Shown here one piece after another: positions 8,647-17,822 of a stretch of DNA of 64,000 nucleotides (within the stretch, counting starts at the first letter, position 1; each line of letters opens with the position of its first letter). Below the pieces are notes generated by a model. That model had not been told where the DNA came from and searched no databases. It saw nothing but the letters and a program-made list of their open reading frames with translations. The DNA is from JAXMDC01 sp046349035. Its GTDB lineage: Bacteria; Pseudomonadota; Alphaproteobacteria; Rhizobiales; Kaistiaceae. The stretch is taken from assembly GCA_046349035.1 (NCBI GenBank), contig JAXMDC010000003.1, positions 682,001 through 746,000 on the forward strand. Reading direction: 5' to 3'. The position numbers and the translations under genes were made by a program.

Positions 8647-10044
8647 ATGAACGAACACACCGCCGTCGGTCATAAGGACGTCGCGCTCCTGGCGGACGCG
8701 CAGGATTCGGCGCGCGGCCGGGTCGCACCGGCGCCAGCAGGCCATGCACCTCGGCTTCCCGGTACGCGGCGGTCGGGGAGGCGCCGCGCGGTCGCAATGC
8801 TGGCCCTTCTCCTCCTCGCCGGCGCGGCCGGCGGCGGGCTGCTGTGGTGGTATTTCCAGTCCGCTGCCGGGGTTCAGTACTCGACGGTGGCCCTGGCACG
8901 CGGGAACGTTACGCGCTCGGTGACCGCAACCGGGTCGGTGAACCCGGTCCAGTCGGTGATCGTCGGCACCTATGTGTCAGGCGTGATCCAGCAGGTTCTG
9001 TGCGACTTCAACACGCTCGTGAAGCAGGGCCAGGTCTGCGCCAAGATCGACCCGCGGCCGTTTCAGTCGGCGGTCCAGCAGGCGGCCGCCAATCTCGACG
9101 CGGCGCGGGCGCAACTGACCAAGGATCGCGCCGATCTCAACTATGCCAAGCTCAATCTCGATCGGGCCACCAAGCTCCTGCAAACCAAGGACGTGTCGCA
9201 GGACGCCTTCGACGTGGCCAAAAGCAACTTCGACAAGGCGGCCGCGCAGATCGAGGTCGACGACGCCAATATTGAGCAACGGCAGGCCCAGCTCGACGCG
9301 GCCCGGGTCAATCTCGGCTACACCGACATCGTCGCGCCGATCGATGGCGTGGTGGTCTCGCGCAACGTCACCAACGGCCAGACCGTCGCGGCCTCGCTGC
9401 AGACGCCGACGCTGTTCCTGATCGCCGCCGACCTCGCCAAGATGCAGGTCGACGCCAATGTCAGCGAAAGCGACATCGGCTCGATCAGGCCCGGCCAGCG
9501 CGCCAACTTCACCGTCGATGCGTTTCCCGGACGGGTGGTGACCGGCAGCGTGACGCAAGTCCGGCAGTCGCCGCAGACCGTACAGAACGTCGTCACCTAC
9601 GACGTGATCGTCGGGGTGGACAATCCGGAACAACTGCTCAAGCCGGGAATGACAGCGGCGGTCGACATCGTTCTGGAGCAGCGCGAAGGGGTGTTGCGGG
9701 TGCCCAATCAGGCGCTCCGCTACACGCCGAGTGCCGCGCGGACGGTGGCGACGGCTGCCCCCAATACGCCGCCCGCCGCGGCAACGCCGGGGAGGCCCAG
9801 TGCCAACGGTCAGGCGACCGGGGCGCGGCGGTCGGCTGCGGCATCTCCGAGCAGCGGCCAGGGCAGGGTCTGGGTGCTGCGCGAGGGGGAGGCCACGGCG
9901 GTGGCCGTGGTCACCGGCCTCGACGACGGCACCTACACCGAGATCGTCTCCGGCGAGGTCTCCCCCGGCGAAAGGGTGATCGTCAGCGAGGCGGGGACGG
10001 CGCAGCAGTCGACCCGCACCAACTTGCCGATCCCGCGCTTCTGA
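8647..10044 (+). CDS. macA: MacA-like periplasmic adaptor of an ABC efflux pump
   Basis: A 465-residue HlyD/MacA-family membrane-fusion protein. ATG 8647 has GAGG 7 bases upstream. A cytoplasmic leader of about 45 residues precedes one membrane anchor (AVAMLALLLLAGAAGGGLLWWYF). The lipoyl/barrel core is clear (ATGSVNPVQSVIVGTYVSG, then VAPIDGVVVSRNVTNGQTV), with a coiled-coil hairpin of about 100 residues between the two halves. Near the C-terminus a low-complexity Pro/Ala/Ser insert (around residue 375) precedes the last barrel strands (VTGLDDGTYTEIVSG). The adaptor links the inner-membrane MacB ATPase to an outer-membrane TolC-type channel, which is not in this window. The macB-like gene starts 22 bases downstream, so they form an operon. 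Confidence 0.88.
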   Translation: MNEHTAVGHKDVALLADAQDSARGRVAPAPAGHAPRLPGTRRSGRRRAVAMLALLLLAGAAGGGLLWWYFQSAAGVQYSTVALARGNVTRSVTATGSVNPVQSVIVGTYVSGVIQQVLCDFNTLVKQGQVCAKIDPRPFQSAVQQAAANLDAARAQLTKDRADLNYAKLNLDRATKLLQTKDVSQDAFDVAKSNFDKAAAQIEVDDANIEQRQAQLDAARVNLGYTDIVAPIDGVVVSRNVTNGQTVAASLQTPTLFLIAADLAKMQVDANVSESDIGSIRPGQRANFTVDAFPGRVVTGSVTQVRQSPQTVQNVVTYDVIVGVDNPEQLLKPGMTAAVDIVLEQREGVLRVPNQALRYTPSAARTVATAAPNTPPAAATPGRPSANGQATGARRSAAASPSSGQGRVWVLREGEATAVAVVTGLDDGTYTEIVSGEVSPGERVIVSEAGTAQQSTRTNLPIPRF

Positions 10045-10066
10045 GCGAAGGGCGAGGAGGTTTGCG

Positions 10067-12154
10067 ATGGGCGCGCCACTGCTTGAGGTTCGCGACGTCG
10101 AGCGGACTTACCGCATCGGGGACATCGTCGTGCCGGCGCTGGCGGGAGTGTCGCTAACCGTCGAGCACGGCGAATTCGTCGCCATCATGGGAGCGTCGGG
10201 GTCGGGCAAGTCGACGTTGATGCAGGTCTTGGGGTGTCTCGATCGCCCCACCCGCGGCGCCTATCGCTTCGAGGGCCGCGATGTTGCCGATCTGGACGAG
10301 GCCGGTCTGGCCCGGCTGCGCAGCGAACGGGTCGGCTTCGTGTTCCAGAGCTTCAACCTGCTGCCGCGAACCAGCGCCCTGGAAAACGTCGCCTTGCCGC
10401 TGATCTACGCCGCCAACGCCTCGCGGCGGGCAGGGGAGCGGCGCGACCTCGCTAAAGCGGCGCTGGCCCGGCTCGGCCTGGCCGATCGCGAGAAGAATAC
10501 GCCGGGACAGCTGTCCGGCGGCCAGCAGCAGCGTGTCGCCCTGGCGCGCGCGCTCATCAACTCGCCGACACTGCTGCTCGCCGACGAGCCGACCGGTAAT
10601 CTCGACACGCGCACCTCGCACGAGATTATGGAGGCGCTGCAGGCGCTCAACCGCCAGCACGGTCTGACCATCGTCGTGGTCACGCACGAGGCGGATATTG
10701 CCGCCTATGCCGGCCGGGTGGTCACCATGCGCGACGGTCGCATCGTCTCGGACCGGCGCAATCCGGCGCCATCGGGCGCCGCGGCTGCCGTGGCGCCGCC
10801 CACCGAATCGACGCCGGCGCCGCCGGGCCACGAGGGCTTCGACCCGTGGGCATTCGCCACAATGGTGCTGACGGCGGCCGTCCAGGCGCTCGGTCGCAAC
10901 AAGCTGCGATCAGCGCTGACGATGCTGGGGGTGTTCATCGGCGTTGCCGCGCTGATCGCCATGGTCGATCTCGGGCAGGGCGCCAACGACGCGGTCCGCC
11001 GCCAGATCGAGAGCCTCGGCACGAATCTGGTGGTGGTTACGCCCGGGGCGTTCAATCGCGGCGGCGCGCGCGGCGGCTTCGGCAGCGCGTCGTCGCTGAC
11101 GGTCGCGGATGCGCAGGCGATCCAGCACGAGGGGGCCGCCGTCGCGCAGGTCGCCTACATGATCCGCCAAAGCGGCCAGGTCAGGCTGGGCAGCCGCAAC
11201 TGGACCACCAACATCCAGGGCGTGACCGCCAACTACCCGGACATCACCAATTGGCGGCTGGCGGCGGGCGAGGGCCTGAGCGAACAGGATGTCGCCGGCG
11301 CTGCCGCAGTGGCGCTCATCGGCCAGACGGTCGCGACCCAGCTTTTCGGCGCCGACGAGAACCCGGTCGGCAGCACGATCGAGGTCAAGAATGTGGCCAT
11401 GCGGGTGGTGGGGGTCTTCGCCTCCAAAGGCCAGACCGGGTTCGGCCAGGACCAGGACGATCTGGTCATGATCCCGTTCACCACGGCGGAGCGAAGGGTG
11501 ATCGGTTCGGCGGCGCCGAGCCAGTCGCAGCAGCCGCTGAATTGGCAATATCCGGCCCCGACCAATCCCTACGATATCCGGCCCCGGCTGGTCGGCCTGG
11601 TGAACCAGATCTTCGTCCAGGCGGTCAGCCAGGCCGCCATTCCCGAAGCCATCGCACAGGCCACCGAGACGCTGAGCCAACGCCACCACGTCAAGCCCGG
11701 CGCCGACGCCGATTTTTCGGTGCGCAACCTCAGTCAGATCGCCGATACGGCGGCCGGTGCCAGCCAGACCTTCGCGATCCTCCTGTCGCTGGTCGCCTCG
11801 ATCTCGCTGCTGGTCGGCGGCATCGGCATCATGAACATCCTGCTGGTGTCGGTGACCGAGCGGACGCGGGAGATCGGCCTACGGATGGCGATCGGCGCGC
11901 GGCGGCTGCAGGTTCTCCTGCAGTTCCTGACGGAAGCGGTGTTTCTCAGCGTCACCGGAGGAATTGCCGGGGTGCTGGCCGGGGCGGCGGCTTCGCTGGC
12001 GATCTCTGTTCTCGCCGGCTGGCCGGCGCCGATCTCGCCGTCGGCCGTCGCCGGCGGCTTCCTGTTCTCGGCCGCGGTCGGGATCTTTTTCGGCTACTAC
12101 CCGGCGCGCAAAGCCGCGCACCTCAATCCCATCGAGGCGCTGCGCTTCGAGTGA
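10067..12154 (+). CDS. macB: MacB-like ABC exporter, fused ATPase and permease
   Basis: A 695-residue protein with the MacB layout: N-terminal ATPase, then an FtsX-type permease with one membrane helix near residue 280, a large periplasmic domain and three helices near the end. Walker A is GASGSGKST (residues 42-50), the signature LSGGQQQR (149-156) and Walker B LLLADE (169-174), followed by a switch His in VVVTHEAD. The permease ends with the family motif GIGIMNILLVSVTERTREIG. MacB dimers drive export of substrates collected in the periplasm (macrolides, peptides, haem precursors) through TolC. GAGGAGG lies before the ATG. The substrate is unknown; the neighbouring surface protein is a possible client by position only. 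Confidence 0.92.
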   Translation: MGAPLLEVRDVERTYRIGDIVVPALAGVSLTVEHGEFVAIMGASGSGKSTLMQVLGCLDRPTRGAYRFEGRDVADLDEAGLARLRSERVGFVFQSFNLLPRTSALENVALPLIYAANASRRAGERRDLAKAALARLGLADREKNTPGQLSGGQQQRVALARALINSPTLLLADEPTGNLDTRTSHEIMEALQALNRQHGLTIVVVTHEADIAAYAGRVVTMRDGRIVSDRRNPAPSGAAAAVAPPTESTPAPPGHEGFDPWAFATMVLTAAVQALGRNKLRSALTMLGVFIGVAALIAMVDLGQGANDAVRRQIESLGTNLVVVTPGAFNRGGARGGFGSASSLTVADAQAIQHEGAAVAQVAYMIRQSGQVRLGSRNWTTNIQGVTANYPDITNWRLAAGEGLSEQDVAGAAAVALIGQTVATQLFGADENPVGSTIEVKNVAMRVVGVFASKGQTGFGQDQDDLVMIPFTTAERRVIGSAAPSQSQQPLNWQYPAPTNPYDIRPRLVGLVNQIFVQAVSQAAIPEAIAQATETLSQRHHVKPGADADFSVRNLSQIADTAAGASQTFAILLSLVASISLLVGGIGIMNILLVSVTERTREIGLRMAIGARRLQVLLQFLTEAVFLSVTGGIAGVLAGAAASLAISVLAGWPAPISPSAVAGGFLFSAAVGIFFGYYPARKAAHLNPIEALRFE

Positions 12155-12202
12155 GGACGTTGCCGCGTTGGGTTGGGCGGCGGCGAGCCGGACCCAGGCG
12201 GC

Positions 12203-13210
12203 TCAAGGGCGAACCGCCAAGCCGATTGCAAGGAGCACCGCGAAATCGAGGCTGAGCCGCGCGGCTCTCCCGGAGAGCGGACGCATCGCCTCGGCGTTGC
12301 CGCCGAGTACGGCGCGGCCGATCGAAATGGCGTCGGGCAAAGTGAGCCAGACCAACATCGTCCAGGCACTGAATCCGGCCATCAAGATCAGTAGCGCCGG
12401 CGCCAGATAGGCAAAGCCGACCAGTGCGGCAAACTCGATCTCGGTGGCGCGCACGCCGGCCGTCACCGGGCGTGTCTTCCAGCCCTTGCGGCGGTCGAAG
12501 GCGATATCGCGGAGATCGTCGATGAGGAGGATCGAGGCGATCAGGCTGCCGACCGGCAGCCCGACGACAAGGCTCAGCGGCGCAAAAGCCGCCGGTGCGA
12601 AGACCCAGCCAAATCCGGGCGGCGCCGAGAACGCGGCGGAAGCGTAGTAGCTGCCGGCAACCGCGACGACGCCGAACATGACGAAGAAGGCGACATCAGC
12701 CCATCCGGTGCGCGTCAGCGCGAAGCGGGTCAGGGAATAACCGAAGCTGGCGGCAAGGCCGATCGCTCCGAGCGCGGCCGCCGGCAAACCGACGTGGACG
12801 ATGAGATAAGGCGCCGGGAGAGCCACAAGGCCGAGGCAGATGCCGATGGCAAGACGGATCTGGCCGAGGGTCAGGCTGCCGTCGGCAAGCCCGGCCAGGA
12901 GCTCGGGATGCTCGCCGAGATCGGGATGGCGGCTGAGGAGAACATAGTTGTCGACGAGAACGCCGGCAGTGTGGATCAGCCAGCTGCAAAGGAAAGCAAG
13001 AAGGACAGGCGCCGCCTGGAAGACCCCGTCGTGGAGGGCGAGGCCGGTGGCCACAACCACCGGGGCGGCTGCGGTGGGGAAGGTGTGGCCGGGATAAAGG
13101 AGGAGGCGGAGCCAAAGCGCGATCGGACCGGCCGCCGACCGAGACGCTGAGAGGGGTGGCGCGTCCATGGAAGCGGCGGGCGATTCCAGAGGCCGATCGT
13201 CGTTTGTCAT
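12203..13210 (-). CDS. UbiA-family prenyltransferase (MenA-like)
   Basis: A 335-residue polytopic membrane protein with about eight hydrophobic segments. Two Asp-rich motifs are placed as in the UbiA superfamily: DNYVLLSRHPDLGEHPEL (from residue 87) and DDLRDIAFDRRKGWKTR (around 229-245). The second matches the MenA branch (1,4-dihydroxy-2-naphthoate polyprenyltransferase) best. Family enzymes attach a polyprenyl chain to an aromatic ring for quinone or other lipid synthesis. No other menaquinone genes are near, so the acceptor could differ. It is convergent with macB and stands alone. Confidence 0.85.
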   Translation of the reverse strand: MTNDDRPLESPAASMDAPPLSASRSAAGPIALWLRLLLYPGHTFPTAAAPVVVATGLALHDGVFQAAPVLLAFLCSWLIHTAGVLVDNYVLLSRHPDLGEHPELLAGLADGSLTLGQIRLAIGICLGLVALPAPYLIVHVGLPAAALGAIGLAASFGYSLTRFALTRTGWADVAFFVMFGVVAVAGSYYASAAFSAPPGFGWVFAPAAFAPLSLVVGLPVGSLIASILLIDDLRDIAFDRRKGWKTRPVTAGVRATEIEFAALVGFAYLAPALLILMAGFSAWTMLVWLTLPDAISIGRAVLGGNAEAMRPLSGRAARLSLDFAVLLAIGLAVRP

Positions 13211-13447
13211 AGGCGGTCTGGCCCGGCGCTAGCTGCGGCGACCGGGTCTCGGCTCGCCGGTCGCGCCGATCCTCGCAGCGGGGAATGCCGAAGCCGAACC
13301 TATCGTGAGGGTCCGCCTGGTCAACGGCGGGAATTCGAGGCCCTCAAACGCTGCCGGTGGCGGCGGCGGGGCGCGTTGCGAAAGGGGCCGGCGCGACCGC
13401 TTCCGGTCGAGGGCCCCAGGATTTGCGTTCCAAGGCTTTGAAATAGC

Positions 13448-13523
13448 TGGCGCGCCCAACGGGAATCGAACCCGTGTTTTCGCCGTGAAAGGGCGACGTC
13501 CTGGGCCTCTAGACGATGGGCGC
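13448..13523 (-). tRNA. tRNA-Glu (anticodon TTC)
   Basis: On the minus strand the 76-nt sequence starts GCGCCCA and ends TGGGCGC-G-CCA, giving a perfect 7-bp acceptor stem with an encoded CCA. The T arm is ACGGGTTCGATTCCCGT. The anticodon loop CTTTCAC reads TTC, for Glu. Confidence 0.97.
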
Positions 13524-13572
13524 GCTCGGGCGTGCTTATAGGTGGGCGCGGCGGGCGCCACAAGCGAGGCGC

Positions 13573-13992
13573 CTACCAGACCCCGCTGTTCGGCATCGAT
13601 GCCCACGGCTCCTTGGGCGGCAAAGCGGGGCCGGCCTGCAGCAACTCGATGGAAATATTGTCCGGCGAGCGGACAAAGGCCATACGGCCGTCGCGCGGCG
13701 GGCGGTTGATGGCAACGCCGCCGGCCGCAAGGCGCTCGCAGGCGCCGTAGATGTCGTCGACGGCAAAGGCGAGATGGCCGAAATTGCGGCCGCCCTGGTA
13801 GCCCTTCTCGTCCCAGTTATGGGTAAGCTCGATCTCGGCGGCCGGATTGCCGGGAGCGGCCAGGAAGATCAGCGTGTAGCGGCCCTTCTCGTCGTCGCGC
13901 CGACGCACCTCCTTGAGACCGAGGAGGTCGCAATAGAAGCGAAGCGAGGCGGCAACGTCGCTGATGCGAACCATGGTGTGCAGGTATTTCAT
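13573..13992 (-). CDS. gloA: Lactoylglutathione lyase (glyoxalase I)
   Basis: A 139-residue protein of the normal size for bacterial glyoxalase I. The four metal ligands line up with the E. coli enzyme: His5 (KYLHTM), Glu55 (AEIELTHN), His73 (NFGHLAF) and Glu116 (ISIELLQ). The enzyme isomerises the methylglyoxal-glutathione hemithioacetal to S-lactoylglutathione in the cytoplasm, and the metal is probably Ni or Co. ATG 13992 gives the exact family N-terminus; the longer upstream frame is not supported. Position next to tRNA-Glu tells nothing about regulation. Confidence 0.94.
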   Translation of the reverse strand: MKYLHTMVRISDVAASLRFYCDLLGLKEVRRRDDEKGRYTLIFLAAPGNPAAEIELTHNWDEKGYQGGRNFGHLAFAVDDIYGACERLAAGGVAINRPPRDGRMAFVRSPDNISIELLQAGPALPPKEPWASMPNSGVW

Positions 13993-14282
13993 GCGGGCGG
14001 GCTCTCCGGCGGCGGATGGGCTGAGGATAGAGAGCGGACCGCGGCGGGTGAAGGCTGTCGCGCGGCGAGCGTGCGAAGGGCGGCAGTGCCGGCGTGCGTG
14101 GCGGTTATCCACGCCGCGGCCGGGCAGGGCGGCAGCATCCTGTGGTGGATGTCCCCATGCCACTACATTCGCGCGAGGTGTGGCCAAAATGCCCTGGCCG
14201 ATCACGCTGAGGGTGATATTGTCGGCGGCGGAATCGCGGTGTCCTGGCGGAGATTCGCGAGTTTCAGAGGGGGCCCGGTACG

Positions 14283-14861
14283 ATGGGGGCGAAGCTTTCG
14301 CCTGAACTTCCAATGCTTAGCGAGGCCGGCGAAGGGGCTCCGGTCGAGCTGGTTGAAGTCGCAGGTTCAATCAAGTGGTTCGACGCGTCCAAGGGCTATG
14401 GCTTCATCGTCCCCGATGACGGCCAGCCGGACGTTCTGTTGCATGTGAGCTGCCTCCGACGGGACGGCTACCAGACCGCGTATGAGGGCGCGCGCGTCGT
14501 GTGTGAGGCCATCCCCCGCCAGAAGGGCTTGCAAGCCTTCCGCATCATCTCGATGGATGAATCGACCGCGGTTCACCCGTCGCAGTCGCCGACACCGCGG
14601 CCGCACCAGACGATCACGCCGACCAGCGGGCTCGAACGGGCGATCGTCAAGTGGTTCAACCGCGTGCGGGGCTACGGCTTCGTTACACGCGGCGAAGGGA
14701 CCGAAGACATCTTCGTCCATATGGAAACGATGCGGCGGTTCGGCTTGACAGAACTGCGTCCCGGTCAGACAGTCATCGTCCGCTTTGGCGCAGGGCCAAA
14801 GGGGCTGATTGCCGTCGAGGTCCGACCCGACGGGATAACCGGAGCGCCTTCGTCCCATTGA
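14283..14861 (+). CDS. Double cold-shock-domain protein
   Basis: A 192-residue protein with two cold-shock domains. The first is about residues 25-95 (GSIKWFDASKGYGFIVPDDG, then DVLLHVSCL). The second is about 118-185 (AIVKWFNRVRGYGFVTRGEG, then DIFVHMETMRRFG). Both carry the RNP1-like K/RGYGF and the RNP2-like VLLHV or IFVHM. Such proteins bind single-stranded RNA or DNA; the two-domain form is usual in alphaproteobacteria. The stop overlaps the TTG start of the DUF192 gene, as these two genes are often adjacent in the group. Confidence 0.92.
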   Translation: MGAKLSPELPMLSEAGEGAPVELVEVAGSIKWFDASKGYGFIVPDDGQPDVLLHVSCLRRDGYQTAYEGARVVCEAIPRQKGLQAFRIISMDESTAVHPSQSPTPRPHQTITPTSGLERAIVKWFNRVRGYGFVTRGEGTEDIFVHMETMRRFGLTELRPGQTVIVRFGAGPKGLIAVEVRPDGITGAPSSH

Positions 14862-15367
14862 GTTCGCCGCAGTCGAGTCCATCTCCGTCCGAGGCAAGGC
14901 CACCATCGCCACTCCGGCGCTTTGCGCTGCCGGTACTGGCGTTGCTTGCCTTGGCGCTCGTCGGCGCGTGGATCGGCTTGCCGCAGCTAGGCGCGGCTGA
15001 GCGCTCCAATCGCGTCACGCTGGTGACCAGCACCGGCTCGCACGTCTTCGACGTCGAGTGGGCGCTCACCGATGCCGAGCGCGAGCGCGGCCTCATGTTT
15101 CGCCAGTCGATGCCGGCCGATCACGGCATGATCTTCGACTTCGAGGCCGATCAGCCGGTGTTCTTCTGGATGAAGAACACGCCGCTGCCGCTCGACATGG
15201 TCTTTATCACCGCGAGTGGGGTGATCTACCGCATCGAGCAGAACGCCGAGCCGTATTCGGAGAAGAACATCGCCAGCGGCGGAGCGGTGCGCTACGTGCT
15301 GGAGATCAACGGCGGCGCCGCCAAGCGCGTCGGCGCCAAGCCCGGCGACCAGGTGCTCTTCCGCTAG
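14858..15367 (+). CDS. DUF192 family exported protein
   Basis: About 169 residues from a TTG start at 14858, which overlaps the previous stop (TTGA). No ATG or GTG in the frame fits better, but the upstream site is weak. A hydrophobic segment (FALPVLALLALALVGAWIGL) serves as signal peptide or anchor. The DUF192 core follows: ALTDAERERGLMFRQSMPAD, GMIFDFE, PVFFWMKNTPLPLDMVFI, IASGGAVRYVLEING. This family is a small beta-barrel of unknown function, commonly exported and found with cold-shock genes in alphaproteobacteria. Confidence 0.85.
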   Translation: MSSPQSSPSPSEARPPSPLRRFALPVLALLALALVGAWIGLPQLGAAERSNRVTLVTSTGSHVFDVEWALTDAERERGLMFRQSMPADHGMIFDFEADQPVFFWMKNTPLPLDMVFITASGVIYRIEQNAEPYSEKNIASGGAVRYVLEINGGAAKRVGAKPGDQVLFR

Positions 15368-15485
15368 ACCGGCGGAGTCGTTTGCGCCTATCTGCTGTTC
15401 CGCTCTTCCACCCTGCGGCGCCCCGGCGAAGCGCCTCGCCTTGAAGGCGCTCGGCCAGGCATGGTACGGCACGCTTTCATCGGCG

Positions 15486-15562
15486 CGGGGCGTAGCGCAG
15501 TCTGGTAGCGCATCTGCTTTGGGAGCAGAGGGTCGCAGGTTCAAATCCTGCCGCCCCGACCA
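15486..15562 (+). tRNA. tRNA-Pro (anticodon TGG)
   Basis: A 77-nt sequence with acceptor CGGGGCG paired to CGCCCCG, then A and an encoded CCA. The D arm is GCGCAGTCTGGTAGCGC, the T arm GCAGGTTCAAATCCTGC and the anticodon loop TTTGGGA, reading TGG. Confidence 0.97.
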
Positions 15563-15606
15563 AACGTCCCTGCCCCGCCGGGGCGACAGGCTTTGGAGGG
15601 ACCTTC

Positions 15607-15912
15607 GTGGCCGCCAGGATCTTCAGACCGTCGCGCAGCGCCGTACAGTCGGGCCGGGCCAAGTCGGCACGCTGGGTGCTGGTGCATGTCCCGCAGGCCG
15701 GGAACGCCGTCGATCCGCTGATGGGCTACACCTCCGGTGCCGACATGCAGGGCGAAGTCCGCTTGACCTTCGCGACGCTGGACGATGCCGTCGCCTATGC
15801 CGAGCGCCAGGGCATCGCCTACAGCGTCGAGCCGGCGCACGAGCGGGCGGTCCGCGGGGCGGCCTATGCGGACAATTTCAGCTTCGCCCGGCCGGAACCC
15901 TGGACGCATTAA
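15607..15912 (+). CDS. NDUFS4-family complex I accessory subunit
   Basis: A 101-residue protein of the 'ETC complex I subunit conserved region' family, the bacterial counterpart of mitochondrial NDUFS4. Recognisable parts are ARIFRPSRSAVQSG near the start, WVLVHVP, PLMGYTSGADMQGEVRLTF, DAVAYAERQGIAYSVEP and the C-terminal NFSFARPEPWTH. In alphaproteobacteria it joins NADH:ubiquinone oxidoreductase at the peripheral arm on the cytoplasmic face. The start is GTG with GGAGGG 6-7 bases upstream. It lies alone between tRNA-Pro and tRNA-Arg, away from the nuo operon. Confidence 0.92.
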   Translation: MAARIFRPSRSAVQSGRAKSARWVLVHVPQAGNAVDPLMGYTSGADMQGEVRLTFATLDDAVAYAERQGIAYSVEPAHERAVRGAAYADNFSFARPEPWTH

Positions 15913-15949
15913 GGCTCTTTACCGGCCGCTGTGCTAGCCTTTCTCGAAC

Positions 15950-16025
15950 GGCCCCGTAGCTCAGGGGATAGAGCAGCAGCCTTCTAAGCTGTTGGTCGGA
16001 GGTTCGAATCCTCCCGGGGTCGCCA
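15950..16025 (+). tRNA. tRNA-Arg (anticodon TCT)
   Basis: A 76-nt sequence with acceptor GGCCCCG paired to CGGGGTC (one G-U pair), then G and an encoded CCA. The anticodon stem GCAGC/GCTGT encloses the loop CTTCTAA, reading TCT for AGA codons. The T arm is GGAGGTTCGAATCCTCC. Confidence 0.96.
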
Positions 16026-16178
16026 GTTCCACGGCGGTGCGGCACGGCCACGACTCCCGCAAATGCGCGTGATGGCGGGCGGTTCGGCGGCTTCCGACAT
16101 TGCCTGGGGTGCGGCAGCCTGCCACAATCTGAATCGTCGGGGTTCGGGCCTGAGACCTTCCGGGGGAGGGACTGCAAG

Positions 16179-16376
16179 ATGAGATACGTACTGATCGCGA
16201 CTGTCGTCTTGGCGAGTGCTTCAGCGCTGGCGGGGGAAACCGTCCAGGTGTTCGATTGGGCCAAGGCTCCGGCGGGAACCGTCGTCGCCGGGCCGACGAC
16301 CACGGCGGCGGCGGTGGCGGCGGCGCAGGCGCCGGTCGTTACCGACCTGACCGGCCCCTGTCCGGAGACCGAGTAG
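16179..16376 (+). CDS. Small exported protein of unknown function
   Basis: A 65-residue protein with a clear signal peptide (MRYVLIATVVLASASALAGE). The mature part is about 45 residues, Ala/Thr/Val-rich, with one Cys in the C-terminal TGPCPETE. GGGGGAGGG lies 8 bases before the ATG. It is 39 bases upstream of the triheme cytochrome gene on the same strand and may be part of that transcript. I do not recognise it. Confidence 0.65.
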   Translation: MRYVLIATVVLASASALAGETVQVFDWAKAPAGTVVAGPTTTAAAVAAAQAPVVTDLTGPCPETE

Positions 16377-16415
16377 CCCGGCCGGGAGACTGCGCTTTAC
16401 AAATAGGGGGGTGGG

Positions 16416-17708
16416 ATGTCTGCAGCGCGGCGCGTTGCCTATGGAGTCGTGGTCGTTGTGCTGGTCGCGGCGGCGGCAGCGTTCGCCCTCACCACCCGCT
16501 CGGCGATTCCGGCGATCTCGCCACCGGCACGCGCGGCGTTCGAGAACGGCCTGATCGCCAAGGGCGAAACGCTCGCCGCAATGGGCGACTGCATGGCCTG
16601 CCACACTGCGCCGGAGGGCAAGCCCTTCGCCGGCGGGCTCTCGGTGCCGACGCCGTTCGGCACCATCTATTCGACCAACATCACCCCCGACGCCGAGACC
16701 GGCATCGGCCGCTGGTCCGAGGCGGCATTCGTGCGGGCGATGCGCGAGGGCGTCGACCGCGAGGGCGACTTCCTCTACCCCGCCTTCCCGTACGACCACT
16801 TCACCCATATCGACGACGGTGACCTCAAGGCGCTCTACGCCTATCTGATGACGCGGACGGCGGTCAGCGCCGAGGCGCCGGCCAACACCCTGCCTTTCCC
16901 GCTCAACTTCCGGCCGGTGCTGGCGGGGTGGAACCTCCTCTTCCTGCGCGGCGGGCCGATCCCGCAGGACGCCAGCAAGGGGCCAGAGTGGAACCGCGGC
17001 GCTTATCTCGTCGAGGGGCTCGGACATTGCGGCGCCTGCCACACGCCGCGCAATGCGCTCGGCGGCGAGCGCCAGGCGGAAGCCTTCGCCGGCGGCACGG
17101 CGGAAAACTGGCACGCTCCGGCGCTCGACGCGACCTCGCCGGCGCCAGTGCCATGGACGGTCGAGACGATGACCGCGTATCTCAGACGCGGCTGGGCCGA
17201 GCAGCACAGCGCTTCATCCGGCCCGATGCAGGTCGTCTATCACAATCTCGGCGAGGTGCCGGAGAGCGACGTCAAGGCGATGGCGACCTACCTGGTCGCC
17301 AAGGCCGGGCCGCCCTCAGCCGACCGCCAGAAGCGCGCCGCCGACGCGATCGCCAAAGCGGCCGCCAATCCGGCCGGAGGGTCGGCGGCCGGTGAGGGCG
17401 CCGACGTTTTCGCCGGGGCCTGCGCCAACTGCCACCGCAACGGCGGGCCGACGCTCGCCGGACGGCTGCCGATGGGCCTCTACACCGCGGTCAATGCGCC
17501 TGACCCGCGCAACCTCATCCATGTCGTCATGGACGGCCTGCGGCCGCGCGAGGGCGAGGCGGGGCCGATGATGCCGGGATTCGCGCCGGCGCTCACCGAC
17601 GCGCAGATCGCCGCGCTGGTGACCTTCATCCGCGGCCGCTACAGCGACCGGCCGGCCTGGTCGGACGTCGCCGCGACGGTAAAGGCGCTGCGAGCGGAAC
17701 GGGATTAG
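16416..17708 (+). CDS. Triheme c-type cytochrome subunit of a periplasmic dehydrogenase
   Basis: A 430-residue protein with an N-terminal membrane anchor (residues 8-27) and three CXXCH haem sites: CMACH (59-63), CGACH (near 205) and CANCH (near 335). The size and three-domain layout match the cytochrome subunits of gluconate, alcohol and Mo-pterin aldehyde dehydrogenases of acetic acid bacteria. Recognisable family stretches are IYSTNITPDAETGIGRWSE and YPAFPYDHFTHI. These subunits take electrons from the catalytic subunit and pass them to ubiquinone on the periplasmic side. The 2Fe-2S and molybdopterin subunits follow 114 bases downstream, so this is the electron acceptor of that complex (inference from order). 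Confidence 0.88.
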   Translation: MSAARRVAYGVVVVVLVAAAAAFALTTRSAIPAISPPARAAFENGLIAKGETLAAMGDCMACHTAPEGKPFAGGLSVPTPFGTIYSTNITPDAETGIGRWSEAAFVRAMREGVDREGDFLYPAFPYDHFTHIDDGDLKALYAYLMTRTAVSAEAPANTLPFPLNFRPVLAGWNLLFLRGGPIPQDASKGPEWNRGAYLVEGLGHCGACHTPRNALGGERQAEAFAGGTAENWHAPALDATSPAPVPWTVETMTAYLRRGWAEQHSASSGPMQVVYHNLGEVPESDVKAMATYLVAKAGPPSADRQKRAADAIAKAAANPAGGSAAGEGADVFAGACANCHRNGGPTLAGRLPMGLYTAVNAPDPRNLIHVVMDGLRPREGEAGPMMPGFAPALTDAQIAALVTFIRGRYSDRPAWSDVAATVKALRAERD

Positions 17709-17822
17709 TTCGATGCAAAGTTTCGCGATTTCGCCGGTCTATCGGCGCTTCGCGGGGCGGCCTATACTGAGCACAATAGTAGTTTAGGGCGGACTCTTAA
17801 GCTTCCTCACTGGAGGTTCCAG

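Noticed and set aside
15950..17708. tRNA-Arg as attachment site of a genomic island covering the Mo genes
   Set aside because: No integrase and no repeat of the tRNA 3' end were seen within the window, and base composition does not change visibly.
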